Assembly (NCBI RefSeq): GCF_963678635.1 | Contig: NC_087068.1 | Location: 18,792,027-18,856,026, forward strand | DNA from: Symsagittifera roscoffensis | Taxonomy: Eukaryota; Xenacoelomorpha; Acoela; Convolutidae | DNA: 64,000 bases | Direction: 5' to 3' | In this document: one piece after another, positions 12,801 through 24,844 of the stretch | How positions within the stretch are numbered: position 1 is the stretch's first letter | How the letters are laid out: every line of letters starts with the position of its first letter | The notes under the pieces: model-generated | Databases searched by the model: none | Told to the model about the DNA's origin: nothing | What the model saw: the letters and a program-made list of their open reading frames with translations, nothing else | Translations under genes and position numbers: made by a program

Positions 12801-13628
12801 GATGTTCCGCTTCAATCTCCTTTCGACGTATCCCCCGCGCCATCCTAGCCGGGTGTGAAAGAGGTGAAGGGGGTTTATTATGGCAGGTATCTTGTGACAC
12901 TTGCATGTAATGTTAAAAAATCAATTTTTGTTTTGCCAATTTGCATTTTGTGCTTCACTAAGCAACTAATTACCAACTTTTGGCACATTAGAACATTGCT
13001 GATAAGACAAGTTATAAGCAGGTTTATTTTGCCACAGTGCTTTTTCTCCCTTGACAAAAAAAGCCAAATAAAGCATTCAGATAAAATTACATGCATGGAA
13101 AGATAAAAATACATTGCTTTTTTTAACTGCCATTTAATTAGAGTTTTTGTTTAGTTTCAGGTCTAATTTCAGTTGATTTGATTTTAAGAAAACAAATGAA
13201 GTCGTCTTCTGCTATCTATAGATAAAAAGCTATTTTACTCCAATGTTTTAGTTTAAGGAAAGTACTTACCGCCTTTTCCAAGACGACAATTCCTTTTAGA
13301 GAAATTTTAGATATCCCAATGCCGTCGTTATGAACTTTTAAATAACGTTATTACCTTTTCGCCAGTCCCATTACCATTAAGTAATTGGTTCTATTTTCTT
13401 TTGTTCTTCATTACCATGCTAATCTTAATGCATAGCTTACCTGAAGTTTTTACCACCGTTTATTTTATCGTTCTCTTTTTGTAAAATTGCTTAAAACTTA
13501 ATTTTTTTGAAGAAGGCCTTCAAAATTCATTTCAAAAGTTGCACCTATCGATTAGCCAGAGTTGCCTGAGGTTTTTAACAACTGTTAATAACTGATAACT
13601 GATTATAAGTAACCAATTACAACATATT
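9851..13628. other. No exon seen; one old family C fragment and G/C homopolymer runs
   Basis: Mostly AT-rich sequence upstream of the first recognisable C2-gene exon. At 11385-11530 a GC-rich patch has a run of 14 C's near 11429-11442 and a run of about 12 G's near 11517-11528, bracketing the family C words GAGATATCAATTTTTGGCTG and GCGCCAATATATACTAA. An N-terminal zinc-finger Rab-binding exon, which rabphilin would have, was looked for and not found. Confidence 0.4.
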
Positions 13629-13800
13629 ATGTCTAATTTACGGGGTCAACTAACGACGGCGCTGTCAGTCGTGTCCCGTAGTAGTAAGTCGCGAAGTCGC
13701 AGTCCGAACCCATTTCTCGGAGACAATCGCAATAAAGTTGCGCTCGGCCGAAGACTATCCAAGTCTAACTCGGATATATCTCAAATGAAGGCGGACAAAC
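13629..13800 (+). CDS. Rabphilin/DOC2-like double-C2 protein, exon 1 visible (linker before C2A)
   Basis: This exon encodes a 57-residue Ser/Arg-rich basic segment (MSNLRGQLTTALSVVSRSSK at its start, KSNSDISQMKADK at its end) and stops at a consensus donor (C|GTAAGT, 13801). It ends in phase 1, and the leftover C plus AT of the next exon makes a His codon that leads straight into the C2A domain, so the join is well supported. An in-frame TAA at 13596-13598 limits upstream coding to 30 bases, so the ATG at 13629 is the natural start unless a short acceptor (TATAAG, about 13609) makes it an internal exon. It is much more GC-rich than its surroundings. Such a segment could be the phosphorylatable linker before C2A. 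No Rab-binding zinc finger is present, which favours a DOC2-like or short rabphilin form if the ATG is real. Confidence 0.75.
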
Positions 13801-16324
13801 GTAAGTTCCGATTGCTCTCAGATGTATTTTTAGCAATAGTTCAGAAATGGTTTCTTGAACTGACACACCCTCTTTCTTCTTCACACAGCAAATCGATTTG
13901 GATACATTTTTGATTTTCTTTTCATGTGTTATACCATCCGACCACGAAATGGAAAAAAACTTTGTATTCAGGCATCTTTGTTTATTTTTTTAAACTGTGC
14001 TATTTAGTTCAATTAGGGGCAATCAAAGCAAGTGAGTAAAGAAAAAACCTAATTAAGCTTTGAAAAATATAAATTCGAACCTTACTAAAGAGCTTTCCCG
14101 GCAACAAAAGATCAAAGTCTCAAAAAATTTTAGAAAAATTGAATAGAACAAATTGTTTTGGTTTTGGTTATTCATTTTGCTAATGCAACTGTTAGTCAAT
14201 GCGAATGTAGTCAATTAATAATGTTATAAGGAAAATTTTATCCACATGCCTCGCTCAAAAAAGGACGTAAATTCTTATAAACTCTATAAGAGGTATTGAT
14301 TTTTTTAGTTTCCTTTTCCAAAATTTACTGTAGTTCAAGTCCTTTTCCGCTATTTGCCAACAAACCAGCGTTGAAATGCTCAAATTTCAAATCACTTATA
14401 GCCAATTTTAGTTAAGGTATGACGGGTTTGAAAATTTCCAGTTTGGCTAATTTGGTTCAATTTGTTTGCGCGAATTGTTTGAGACTATGAACGCGTAGGC
14501 TGATATGTTCCGGCTCATATACCGTTCTTATTTTATTTGAGGCAAGCTAGCATCGGTTTGTTTTTTGAATATCGTGTGGGAAAATATTTTCGGAAGAAAA
14601 AAAATCATAATAATTTATTTTGACAAAAATCGACATTTTTTGTAGTTATTACTTAGACTTTAACGGGCAATTAAAACATTCAAAGCTTCGCTCCGACACC
14701 AGCAATCTCCTTTTTTTGTTATGTGCCTAAAACCGGTCTCACCTAATATTTTTCAGATTAATCATCGGAGAGACCTATTCGATCATTTCAATAATTGAAT
14801 TGTATGAAAAATGGCTCGTCATACAAATATTGCAGACAAAAATGTATGATTTTTATGATTGGTATCACAACTTCAACTTCTTTTCAAAATTTAATTTTTT
14901 AGCAGTTATATTTGAAAAGCAGTTTTATAATGAAAGAACCAATTTCTGACTTATAGCCGAAAAATTTCAGAAAGATTGCACGAACCTTAATGTTAAGCTT
15001 ATTTCCTGTGCGCTTATAGCAATTTCAGATTTATAGAAAAGTTAAATTTGGCTCAAAAATTTTAATGCTCAAGTAATTTAAGCAGCACATAAAATTAAAT
15101 AATTTTGAGATTTTTTGTTCAAAAACACTTAAGAATTTGTGGCAGACTTTGCGCAGATTTAAGTCATATCATATCGTCTTACGGATTTTTCTTATCCACT
15201 GCTAATTTGTGGGAACAAAAGGACACAAAAAGTGTACTAATATTTGTTTTGCAAGACCGCTAATTTTGAGAACTCTTCAAAAAAATACCGATTATAAAAT
15301 TCCAATGTTTGATAGGTCTCTTTGAGATTTTTTTTCAATTTTCTAATTTTTGCGTAGAATCGTGAAACGTTTTTGTAGCTAAAATTTTTCATAGAACAGA
15401 ATCACATGTATCAAACAAATATCAGCTGGCTTTATACATTTTATAAGTTTTTGGCTCAAAACAAAATTTAAAAGTTAAATGGTGACTGGAATTTTTGCCG
15501 CAAAAAGAACGATCTTTTATCAGTTTAATTGACTGAATACATTACCCTTAGATACCACTTTGCGTCTTCCTTTCAATTTAAACTGAGGGAAAATTTTGTT
15601 AAACTAGTTCAATAACTATGTTAAAAGCTGTGAAAATGTCTAAAAAATAAAGATTCTAATGTAAGTTATATTAAAAAAGTCGTTCAAAAATAAATCACAG
15701 TAGTTTTATTTTAAAACAAAAGTATTGATTATACTATAATATTAATTTGTAGAATCTCAAATTTTGATAGAAACTGACTAAAAATGTGTGGATGGTGAGA
15801 TTTTCTCAAAACAAAATTTTGTTCAATGAAAATAAAATTTCAATTTAATTTATACCCACTGAAAACTTGTGATGCCAAAAGTTTGAAAATAAAACAAGAT
15901 TGCTTGTATCAGGGCAAAGCCCTGTTTGACTTGATTGCCGTTTAAACTTGATAAATTTTCTGCCCGAAATGGCTTGTTAAAAAGTCGAAAGCCACCTAAA
16001 CTCAGTTTTTTTTGCTTCTTTTTTCTAAAGTTGGATGAAACAGTGACTTTGTTTGACGTTCATTTATTTCCGGGAGAACCAGGGGGGATTTAATTTTCGG
16101 CAAGTTCAACTAATTTTGAATACATAAGCTTTTCGCAGTTTAACATCAAAGTATTAGGCGTTGAGTTAATCTAAATCAGAAGCTTAGTCAAATCGAAAGG
16201 ATGACAGCTAGTTGATCGAAAGTTTGACTTACTGGATGCCACAGAAGACATATTGTACTTGGCATTTTGGAGGATGAAGTAAAGAGAGAGTTTTTGTTTT
16301 GCAAGTTTTACCCGCTCTCCTTTT
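13801..16324. other. Intron 1, first part
   Basis: AT-rich intron sequence. A family A stub lies at about 15893-15955 and holds the best-preserved small hairpin of that family, CAGGGCAAAGCCCTG (15910-15924). A weak family A echo is at 14655-14700. Nothing else is recognised. Confidence 0.4.
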
Positions 16325-16885
16325 TTGTAGCCTTCTTGTCTCGATTCATTTTTTCAAACAGATTTGTTTTCGTTTTAAATTGACCTAATGATAATTAGTA
16401 ATTTTAGTTTAAATTGATCTGAAGTCTAGTTTTGAGTTTTTACCCAACAACAAAAAAATATTTAAAAGAAAAACTTTTTGTAAATTTCATTCAATATGTT
16501 TACTTAAAAATAATAATTTTCTTTTTCACTCTGTTGTTTCACTTTTGTACGATTCTTGTCTCGAATCTTTTTTACAAAGAAATTTGTCTTTACTTTAACT
16601 GTGTTTCAACAAAACATTTGAAATTTAACTTAAGTTGATCTGAAATCTGTCTTTGACATATTACCCAGCAATAAAAAATGTTTTTGAAAAATTTATTGCA
16701 AATTTAAACCAAAATGTTGATTTCAAAACAGTTTTTTTTTCACTCAGTTGTTTCTCTTTTGTAGCATTCTTGTCTCGATATGTTTTTGCAAACAGATTTG
16801 TCTTTAACTGAACTGTTATCCAACGAAAAATTTTAAGTTTAGATTAAGTTGATCTGAATTTGCTTTTGACAACTTACACAAGTGA
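16325..16885. repeat. Tandem repeat, 3 diverged copies of about 215 bp
   Basis: TTCTTGTCTCGA recurs at about 16335, 16551 and 16763, and TTGATCTGAA at about 16413, 16634 and 16851. Each unit includes a CACTCTGTTGTTTC-type phrase (in the last two), a pyrimidine-rich stretch and a TTACCCA(A/G)CAA phrase (in the first two). The units are strongly diverged and hence old. Confidence 0.65.
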
Positions 16886-17911
16886 AGATTAATCTTGCCA
16901 TTTGAAAACTGAAAACAAAAATTGTAGTTTTATACAAAGCCGAGATTTTGGTTGATGGTTAATTTGTGCAAAAATTTGATGTTGGACTACGTTATACAGA
17001 AAAATTTAAGCATTTTTTAATTCTTTTTTTTTAATGAAAAACTTGATTCAGCATAAAACTGATTTCGCGTCATTTTAAAACCGTTTAAAAAAGCGTCATT
17101 TTTTCAAAAATTTTGTTAAAGAGTTGATTTCGTTTAAATTATGGAAAGGTTCCTAACAGGTTTCATGTCTGGTTTTCAAACGTTTTTCCGTCAGCTACTA
17201 TGAAAAATGTAGGCTTTAAGCACTTTTTTCAGAAATATTCAGAAACATAACTTTAGAAAAAAAACAGACATTTAATTACGTCTCAAACCTCACTTTATTT
17301 CTCTACTTTTTTGCCTAGCAGCATTCATTTGAAAGAAAGCTTTTTTTATACATTTTTAAATGATATGTGCTCATTTTTCTCCATCGAACTTTGAAAGACT
17401 GCTTGCTCTCAAAAAAGACAATGATAAATTTTCAGTGTTTGATAGAAATCCTAGAAGAAGATTTTTTTTCCCTATTATCTATTCTTTTGTCGAATCGTTA
17501 GCCAAGTTCTTTTTTTATTTGAAAAAGTTAGTTGGACAAGTTAGTATCGACCGCGTTCATATATTAAAAATTGTTTTGAATCAAAACAAAAAATGAAATA
17601 GATCGTTAGGCGTGGTAATTTTCAGAAAACAATGTATTTTAAAATTTAAAATGTATTTGCAAGTAATCAGGGAATTGAAAGGATGGCTAGCAAACTCAAA
17701 TTTTTGCCCCGAAAGATTTTTATTATTTATCAGTTTACATAGTAAAATATATAACCATGAATTCAAAAAAGTCACATCGAACGTCAGTCACAGAAATTTC
17801 TTTCAAAACAAAATTTCTGATCAAATTTTATTGTTGTTGTACAAATTTTTGAAAAAAACTGACTATAATTGTGAGGTTGGTGAGTTTTTCTCATAACAGT
17901 TTTTATTTCAC
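16886..17911. repeat. Old diverged relatives of the 1,310-bp tandem unit
   Basis: 16890-17150 aligns by eye with part of the 1,310-bp unit (18195-18450). Both contain CTTGCCATTTGAAAAC or CTTGTCATTTGAAAAC, CAAAGCCGAGATT, GTTGATGG, GGACTACGTTATA, TTCAGCATA and GATTTCGCGTCA in the same order. 17270-17400 likewise resembles 21905-22020, with CTCGCTTTATT and TGTGCTCATTTTT blocks. The triplicated unit therefore arose inside an older repeat landscape. Confidence 0.55.
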
Positions 17912-20900
17912 TGAAAAAAGCAACTCGAGTCACCTGTCCAAGAAATTCCATGCGTCAGATGAAAAATTCATGGCTAAGTTTTTTAGGGGTTGCCCGAGAC
18001 TTCCTGAGTCGGTTTTTATTTTTTTGTCAGAAACCAGCTAGGCACTGCCAAGTTTTTGCTGAAAAACAAATTTTGCCGAGGAATGCAAACCGTTCCGAAA
18101 ACGTAATAATGCAGGATTTTCTCATGGCATTTTGAGCTTCTACCGTGAAGAAGTTTTCTTAAAAAATTTGAGCTAGCTTTTGTCAATTGAAGACTTATCT
18201 TGTCATTTGAAAACTTAAAAACAAATTTTGTTGATTTACACAAAGCCGAGATTGTGGTTGATGGCTTCTTTATGCAAAAATATGCGTTTGGACTACGTTA
18301 TAGACAAAAATTTAAATATTTTGCATTCATTTTTTTTAATGAAAGAGCTTGGTTCAGCATAGAAATGATTTCGCGTCAATTTAAAACCGTTCAAAAGGGA
18401 ATCTACAATTTTTCAAAAAATTTGTAAAAACGTTGATTTTTTTATATTTCTGGAAATGCACCTAGCAGCTTGCAGGTTTGCTTGACAGGGATTTTTTTTC
18501 TTAGGAAATCAATCCGACTTTTCAACTTTCGATCGTTCAGCCATTTTGAAAATTGTGATTTTAAATTCGTTTTTGCTTAAAGATGTTGGAAAATATATAG
18601 ATGGTTTTTAGTAGGATTTCCAGGATTGCCTTGCACTCCTTAATTTCCTGGTAGGAAGTCCAAGGTATTTCCCTGGCTATGTAACCCAGGAATAATCCAA
18701 TCCCAACTATACGAGAGTATTGTATGTGACGATCAACGTAAAAGACCGTGGTAACGCTTACAGAGATGTCTTAGTAGTTTTAGATCCAGAAAATCACTTG
18801 TGATGAAGCGCATTAATATAAATGGGATGTGCATTTTTTATACAAAATAAATTTTTTTATGTAAAACAAAAACTAATTCAGCCATTTAAAAGCGCAGACA
18901 GTTTGGTTCTTCGTCAGAAAAAGATTTTTTTTGTATACTTGCGTTTTGAAATGTTTCTGTTGTAAAATTACTGAGATCCATTTTTCATGTTCAATTTTTC
19001 TAGGGACACAATACTCGTGCATTTATCGAAAAGAAAACATTTCGAGATCGTAAATTTGTCTTAGAGTTTTCACGTCAACTTGAAAAGAATTTCAATAAAA
19101 CTTTCTCTGACCAATTTTATTTACTTTCAATTTTCATAAAAATATTTTCATAAGGCACATCGCGCTTTCATTTGACGTGTTTTTTTATTCTTCAAGTTAG
19201 ACAAAAATTCGTCATTTTTTCTGAAAAAAGCAACTCGAGTCACCTGTCCAAGAAATTCCATGCGTCAGATGAAAAATTCATGGCTAAGTTTTTTAGGGGT
19301 TGCCCGAGACTTCCTGAGTCGGTTTTTATTTTTTTGTCAGAAACCAGCTAGGCACTGCCAAGTTTTTGCTGAAAAACAAATTTTGCCGAGGAATGCAAAC
19401 CGTTCCGAAAACGTAATAATGCAGGATTTTCTCATGGCATTTTGAGCTTCTACCGTGAAGAAGTTTTCTTAAAAAATTTGAGCTAGTTTTTGTCAATTGA
19501 AGACTTATCTTGTCATTTGAAAACTTAAAAACAAATTTTGTTGATTTACACAAAGCCGAGATTGTGGTTGATGGCTTCTTTATGCAAAAATATGCGTTTG
19601 GACTACGTTATAGACAAAAATTTAAATATTTTGCATTTATTTTTTTTTAATGAAAGAGCTTGGTTCAGCATAGAAATGATTTCGCGTCAATTTAAAACCG
19701 TTCAAAAAGAATCTACAATTTTTCAAAAAATTTGTAAAAACGTTGATTTTTTTATATTTCTGGAAATGCACCTAGCAGCTTGCAGGTTTGCTTGACAGGG
19801 ATTTTTTTTCTTAGGAAATCAATCCGACTTTTCAACTTTCGATCGTTCAGCCATTTTGAAAATTGTGATTTTAAATTCGTTTTTGCTTAAAGATGTTGGA
19901 AAATATATAGATGGTTTTTAGTAGGATTTCCAGGATTGCCTTGCACTCCTTAATTTCCTGGTAGGAAGTCCAAGGTATTTCCCTGGCTATGTAACCCAGG
20001 AATAATCCAATCCCAACTATACGAGAGTATTGTATGTGACGATCAACGTAAAAGACCGTGGTAACGCTTACAGAGATGTCTTAGTAGTTTTAGATCCAGA
20101 AAATCACTTGTGATGAAGCGCATTAATATAAATGGGATGTGCATTTTTTATAGAAAATAAATTTTTTTATGTAAAACAAAAACTAATTCAGCCATTTAAA
20201 AGCGCAGACAGTTTGGTTCTTCGTCAGAAAAAGATTTTTTTTGTATACTTGCGTTTTGAAATGTTTCTGTTGTAAAATTACTGAGATCCATTTTTCATGT
20301 TCAATTTTTCTAGGGACACAATACTCGTGCATTTATCGAAAAGAAAACATTTCGAGATCGTAAATTTGTCTTAGAGTTTTCACGTCAACTTGAAAAGAAT
20401 TTCAATAAAATTTTCTCTGACCAATTTTATTTACTTTCAATTTTCATAAGAATATTTTCATAAGGCACATCGCGCTTTCATTTGACGTGTTTTATTATTC
20501 TTCAAGTTAGACGAAAATTCGTCATTTTTTCTGGAAAAAGCAACTCGAGTCACCTGTCCAAGAAATTCCATGCGTCAGATGAAAAATTCATGGCTAAGTT
20601 TTTTAGGGGTTGCCCGAGACTTCCTGAGTCGGTTTTTATTTTTTTGTCAGAAACCAGCTAGGCACTGCCAAGTTTTTGCTGAAAAACAAATTTTGCCGAG
20701 GAATGCAAACCGTTCCGAAAACGTAATAATGCAGGATTTTCTCATGGCATTTTGAGCTTCTACCGTGAAGAAGTTTTCTTAAAAAATTTGAGCTAGCTTT
20801 TGTCAATTGAAGACTTATCTTGTCATTTGAAAACTTAAAAACAAATTTTGTTGATTTACACAAAGCCGAGATTGTGGTTGATGGCTTCTTTATGCAAAAA

Positions 20901-21840
20901 TATGCGTTTGGACTACGTTATAGACAAAAATTTAAATATTTTGCATTCATTTTTTTAATGAAAGAGCTTGGTTCAGCATAGAAATGATTTCGCGTCAATT
21001 TAAAACCGTTCAAAAAGAATCTACAATTTTTCAAAAAATTTGTAAAAACGTTGATTTTTTTATATTTCTGGAAATGCACCTAGCATCTTGCAGGTTTGCT
21101 TGACAGGGATTTTTTTTCTTAGGAAATCAATCCGACTTTTCAACTTTCGATCGTTCAGCCATTTTGAAAATTGTGATTTTAAATTCGTTTTTGCTTAAAG
21201 ATGTTGGAAAATATATAGATGGTTTTTAGTAGGATTTCCAGGATTGCCTTGCACTCCTTAATTTCCTGGTAGGAAGTCCAAGGTATTTCCCTGGCTATGT
21301 AACCCAGGAATAATCCAATCCCAACTATACGAGAGTATTGTATGTGACGATCAACGTAAAAGACCGTGGTAACGCTTACAGAGATGTCTTAGTAGTTTTA
21401 GATCCAGAAAATCACTTGTGATGAAGCGCATTAATATAAATGGGATGTGCATTTTTTATACAAAATAAATTTTTTTATGTAAAACAAAAACTAATTCAGC
21501 CATTTAAAAGCGCAGACAGTTTGGTTCTTCGTCAGAAAAAGATTTTTTTTGTATACTTGCGTTTTGAAATGTTTCTGTTGTAAAATTACTGAGATCCATT
21601 TTTCATGTTCAATTTTTCTAGGGACACAATACTCGTGCATTTATCGAAAAGAAAACATTTCGAGATCGTAAATTTGTCTTAGAGTTTTCACGTCAACTTG
21701 AAAAGAATTTCAATAAAATTTTCTCTGACCAATTTTATTTACTTTCAATTTTCATAAGAATATTTTCATAAGGCACATCGCGCTTTCATTTGACGTGTTT
21801 TATTATTCTTCAAGTTAGACGAAAATTCGTCATTTTTTCT
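17912..21840 (+). repeat. Three head-to-tail copies of a 1,310-bp unit
   Basis: CTGAAAAAAGCAACTCGAGT starts copies at about 17912 and 19222, with the GGAAAAAGCAACTCG version at about 20532. Homology ends where copy 3 runs out at about 21840, giving 3 x 1,310 bp. Copies differ by only scattered single bases and one- or two-base indels, so the triplication is recent. The same 61-codon plus frame (17950, 19260, 20570) and 75-codon minus frame (18016, 19326, 20636) recur, but these look like chance frames preserved by duplication: they match no family I know and have no gene-like context. The unit contains an imperfect TTCCTGGTAGGAAG / CCCTGGCTATGTAACCCAGG stem region at about 18640-18690. It lies within the 9.3-kb intron 1 of the C2 gene. 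Confidence 0.9.
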
Positions 21841-23109
21841 AAAATATACTTTGGATGTTTTTATCGAATAACGAGACAATTGATGATGAAGTTCGTTTAA
21901 AAAACCAGGCATAATATTAACTCTCAAAACTCGCTTTATTGCTCTGCATTTTTTGCTTCGTTTGAAAAAAGAGGTTTCGGATTTTTTTTTCTGATCTGTG
22001 CTCATTTTTTTCCATCGATCTTCGAATTGGTTTGAACTTCAACCACCTTTTTGATTGATGACGGACCTTTTTAATATGAGTTCAACTAGACGCAATCAAT
22101 AAAAAGGTGCAGTTTTATGACCATTTTTGCAAATTCGGTACAATTTAGCCTTTTGTGAACGAACGACCATTTTTCTTCCGAAAAAGTAAGTTTTTTATTT
22201 TTAGCTAACAAAAGCCTTCGTTTTTAAGCGGAAGTTGTAAGCTATAGAAATCAGTGTCAACTAGTTTAAACAAATTCGTTTTACGAGTTAAGAGCAGCAA
22301 CAAAAACAGTTTAAAAAATGTGAATTGGCTGAAGACTGTAGCAGCGGAAATGGTAGAATTTTGTTGACATGGTAGTGGTGGCAAAATGCTGACGCAGTTC
22401 ACATTTTGTTTTACAAAACAGGATGCTCTGCCTTTCAAAAACAGGATATCTGGTTTATTTTCTCCACAAACAAGTGGCGGTCAGGTCTCTTGACGACCGT
22501 TTAATCACCTGTTTAAGGTTACTGGGTCAAAAAAGATAATTGCTCGAGCTCTCCTAATTCAAATACATGGAATCGTCAAGCTTTCTTTAATTTTATGATT
22601 TCTTACCTTCGATGGTCTGGTAAAAATTGTGAATCAATCTATGATTTAGGGTCGTTTATCCAGAAGCAAAGAGACTAAAAAAAAAGTGATCAGATCTAAA
22701 AAATCATAATTCCTGTCTAGACTTAGCTTTCACTATTTCGCTGGCTTCGCTTTTTTGATCTTAAGCTCCCCAGGTTGAGAGTTGACAGGAAAAATTATCG
22801 CTGATTCAGAGATATCTCAGTTTTGTAAAAAAAAAAAATTGCGATCATCTAACTAACCACTTCTTAAACTTTGCGGGACTCGAACCGCTAACTTCTCGAT
22901 AGGCGTTTAACTGTATTCAACAGTTTCAACGTATCAGATAAATGGTGTTTAGTAAAATTTCTGACCATAACACTCAGATGGCTTGATCTTAAATGATGAA
23001 ACTTTTTTTAAATAGTTGTTGAAACTATTCAAAAAATTCTTAAAGTTAAAGTTATTTTAAAAAACGGAACTCTCGATGCTGTTTTTCGTAAACTGATGAC
23101 TTTGTTTAG
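21841..23109. other. Intron 1, last part
   Basis: AT-rich intron leading to a TTTGTTTAG acceptor at 23109. The part at 21905-22020 is related to 17270-17400. A short tract near 22700-22900 is somewhat less AT-rich but has no splice-bounded frame. Confidence 0.4.
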
Positions 23110-23262
23110 ATCGTGGTATGTTGGAGTTCTCAGTGACCTATGACGCTGATGCTTTCACCCTGCAGATAGCCCTACATCGGGCCATAGACCTGCCCCCAAT
23201 GGACGTGAATGGACTGGCAGACCCCTATGTCAAGCTGCACCTCCTCCCCGATTCGTCCAAAG
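23110..23262 (+). CDS. Rabphilin/DOC2-like double-C2 protein, exon 2 (first half of C2A)
   Basis: This exon encodes the start of a synaptotagmin-superfamily C2 domain: [11 protein letters not shown] (first strand), [20 protein letters not shown], then [14 protein letters not shown]. The two Asp residues in [10 protein letters not shown] occupy the first calcium-binding loop, and the order is characteristic of the C2A of rabphilin and DOC2 proteins, which bind phospholipid in a calcium-dependent way on secretory vesicles. It is bounded by TTTAG at 23108-23109 and AAAG|GTCAGC at 23263. It enters with 2 bases and leaves with 1 (phase 1), agreeing with exons 1 and 3. GC content is clearly above the introns. 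Confidence 0.92.
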
Positions 23263-23781
23263 GTCAGCTAGGTTTGTATCCTCTCCTTACATGTTATCTA
23301 TTCTCATTCCCTATTTTAGTTCGTTTTTGATAGACCAGTAGATCATTAGTGCGCATCTTATATGCCTATCGTATTACCTCCAATATTGTGCTGTTCGTTG
23401 TAAAATAAACGCATATTTTTGAACAAATATTTAAATATCTTGATTGTTGATTTTTTGTCATGTATTATTTTGGAGAAATGAGTTTTTTTTCTTGAGGAAA
23501 TAGGAAAAAGAAGAAGAAGTTAATTGAATGAATTGAAAAACCCAGACAAGTAGACAACAATTAAATGCTTAGAGAAACTTCCAATTGAGCCTCACTAAAT
23601 TAGGAAAAGAAAACTTTGAAAATACCACTCTAAAGTTCTTTAGAAGCTCTATAAACCTTTTTTCTGCCAATTTCAGTTCTACAGAACAAAGTAGGTTACA
23701 TAATTGATTTTTGATTTCTGGTGACAATAGTTTTCTTAATAAAATTGTGAGGGACTTTTTATTCTTATTGCTGAAACAAAG
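23263..23781. other. Intron 2, first part
   Basis: AT-rich intron sequence with no exon or repeat that I recognise up to the MITE at 23782. Confidence 0.4.
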
Positions 23782-24002
23782 GGATCTACTTAACAATCTC
23801 CACCCCTTTCAAGAAAGGGGGGGGGGGGGAGAGAAATTGTTAAGTAGTTCAAAATGGTCGATTTTTCGACCAATCAGAATGCAGCGAAATCAGAATTCTC
23901 AATAGAAAGATCAGTGCTAATTTACTGTATTTATTTATAGGGGTGGAGATTCTTTAGTAGACACCATAGGGGGGAATGGGAGGGGGATTGTTAAGTAGAT
24001 CC
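23782..24002 (+). mobile_element. Family B MITE, 221 bp, with perfect TIRs and 8-bp target duplication
   Basis: The element runs from GGATCTACTTAACAATC to its exact reverse complement GATTGTTAAGTAGATCC (17 bp). It is flanked on both sides by AAACAAAG (23774-23781 and 24003-24010), an 8-bp duplication as made by hAT-type transposases. It has no coding capacity. An internal palindrome GGTCGATTTTTCGACC and G-runs follow the left end. Two older relatives are at 2087 and 2758. The intact ends and target duplication show it is the youngest of the three. Confidence 0.88.
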
Positions 24003-24010
24003 AAACAAAG

Positions 24011-24616
24011 AATCAGTGCAAAACAAAGAAGCATTGGGAAAGGTTTTATCGTAATTTGTACATAGAGTTTTTGCAGTAGAAGGATTGGTTGCAGCAAGTT
24101 TATAGAAACACGACTGTAAACAATTATACCATTTTCTATAATATAGGCTTAATGTGTAAGGTCTAGAAAAGCAGTCTTTTCTTCTATGTCTTCTTCTTTT
24201 TTCTCTTCTTTTTCTTCTGCTTCTGAATTTCTTTTTTTAATTCTGTTTCAAACCTCTGAGGCTCCTATATTTTTTGCCTCGTGCTTCTGATGAAATTATA
24301 CCTACATGTCTTTTGAAAGCTCACAATTTGGAATTTTAAAAGAAAAATTGAGGTTGTTCAACCTTTTTGAGATCAACATCTGTGAAAATTAAAACTATAA
24401 TACAAAATTGAACATCTTTCTTACGAAGCGTCTAATTGGAGATATCCATGCAACACAGGATTCCATGATGATGTTTTCTCTACTTAGGTTGGAAGCCCCT
24501 CCTCCCCTCTCGAGAAATTCCTTAAACCCGCGTCTTGATTTTAAAGATAGAAAAATAGTAGACGTTAATTTGGAGTTTAGTTTTGATTTGAGTTTAAGGT
24601 TTTTTCTTTTATTCAG
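24011..24616. other. Intron 2, remainder
   Basis: AT-rich, with a C/T-rich TTCTTCTTTTTTCTCTTC tract near 24190 and a TTTATTCAG acceptor at 24616. No other feature is seen. Confidence 0.5.
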
Positions 24617-24844
24617 CAACGAAAAAAAGGTCCCACACCAAATCCAAGACACTGAACCCAGTTTGGAACGAGTTCTTCGCGTACCACGGAGTCGCGCCCG
24701 AGGAGACTTTGACGAAAGTGCTTCGGCTCTCGGTTTTTGATGTTCGGACAGAACGAGTTCATCGGGGAAGCGAGACTTGAGTTGTCGCAACTGAAGTCTC
24801 GCGTAACGCAGAGGTTTGAAGTACCTCTCCAAAAACAACTTGCT
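24617..24844 (+). CDS. Rabphilin/DOC2-like double-C2 protein, exon 3 (second half of C2A), frameshifted
   Basis: Entering in phase 1, the exon reads ATKKRSHTKSKTLNPVWNEF, then FAYHGVAPEETLTKVLRLSV and FD. At 24742 the frame changes: one surplus G separates GAT (24739-24741) from TTC GGA CAG, after which FGQNEFIGEARLELSQLKSR continues the domain in the next frame to a perfect GCT|GTAAGT donor at 24845. The coding length between the entry and exit phases is 226 nt, not a multiple of 3. Relatives have about three more residues here, so the simplest change is an 8-nt loss inside the calcium-binding loop 3 (Asp-x-Asp), leaving the first Asp and removing the second. It may be an assembly or sequencing error, a null allele, or a pseudogene. 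The flanking codons are otherwise well preserved, which favours a recent change or error. Confidence 0.9.

Noticed and set aside
17950-20863. Identical 61-codon plus and 75-codon minus frames repeated three times
   Set aside because: They recur only because the 1,310-bp unit is triplicated. They overlap on opposite strands, match no family I recognise and have no gene-like context.
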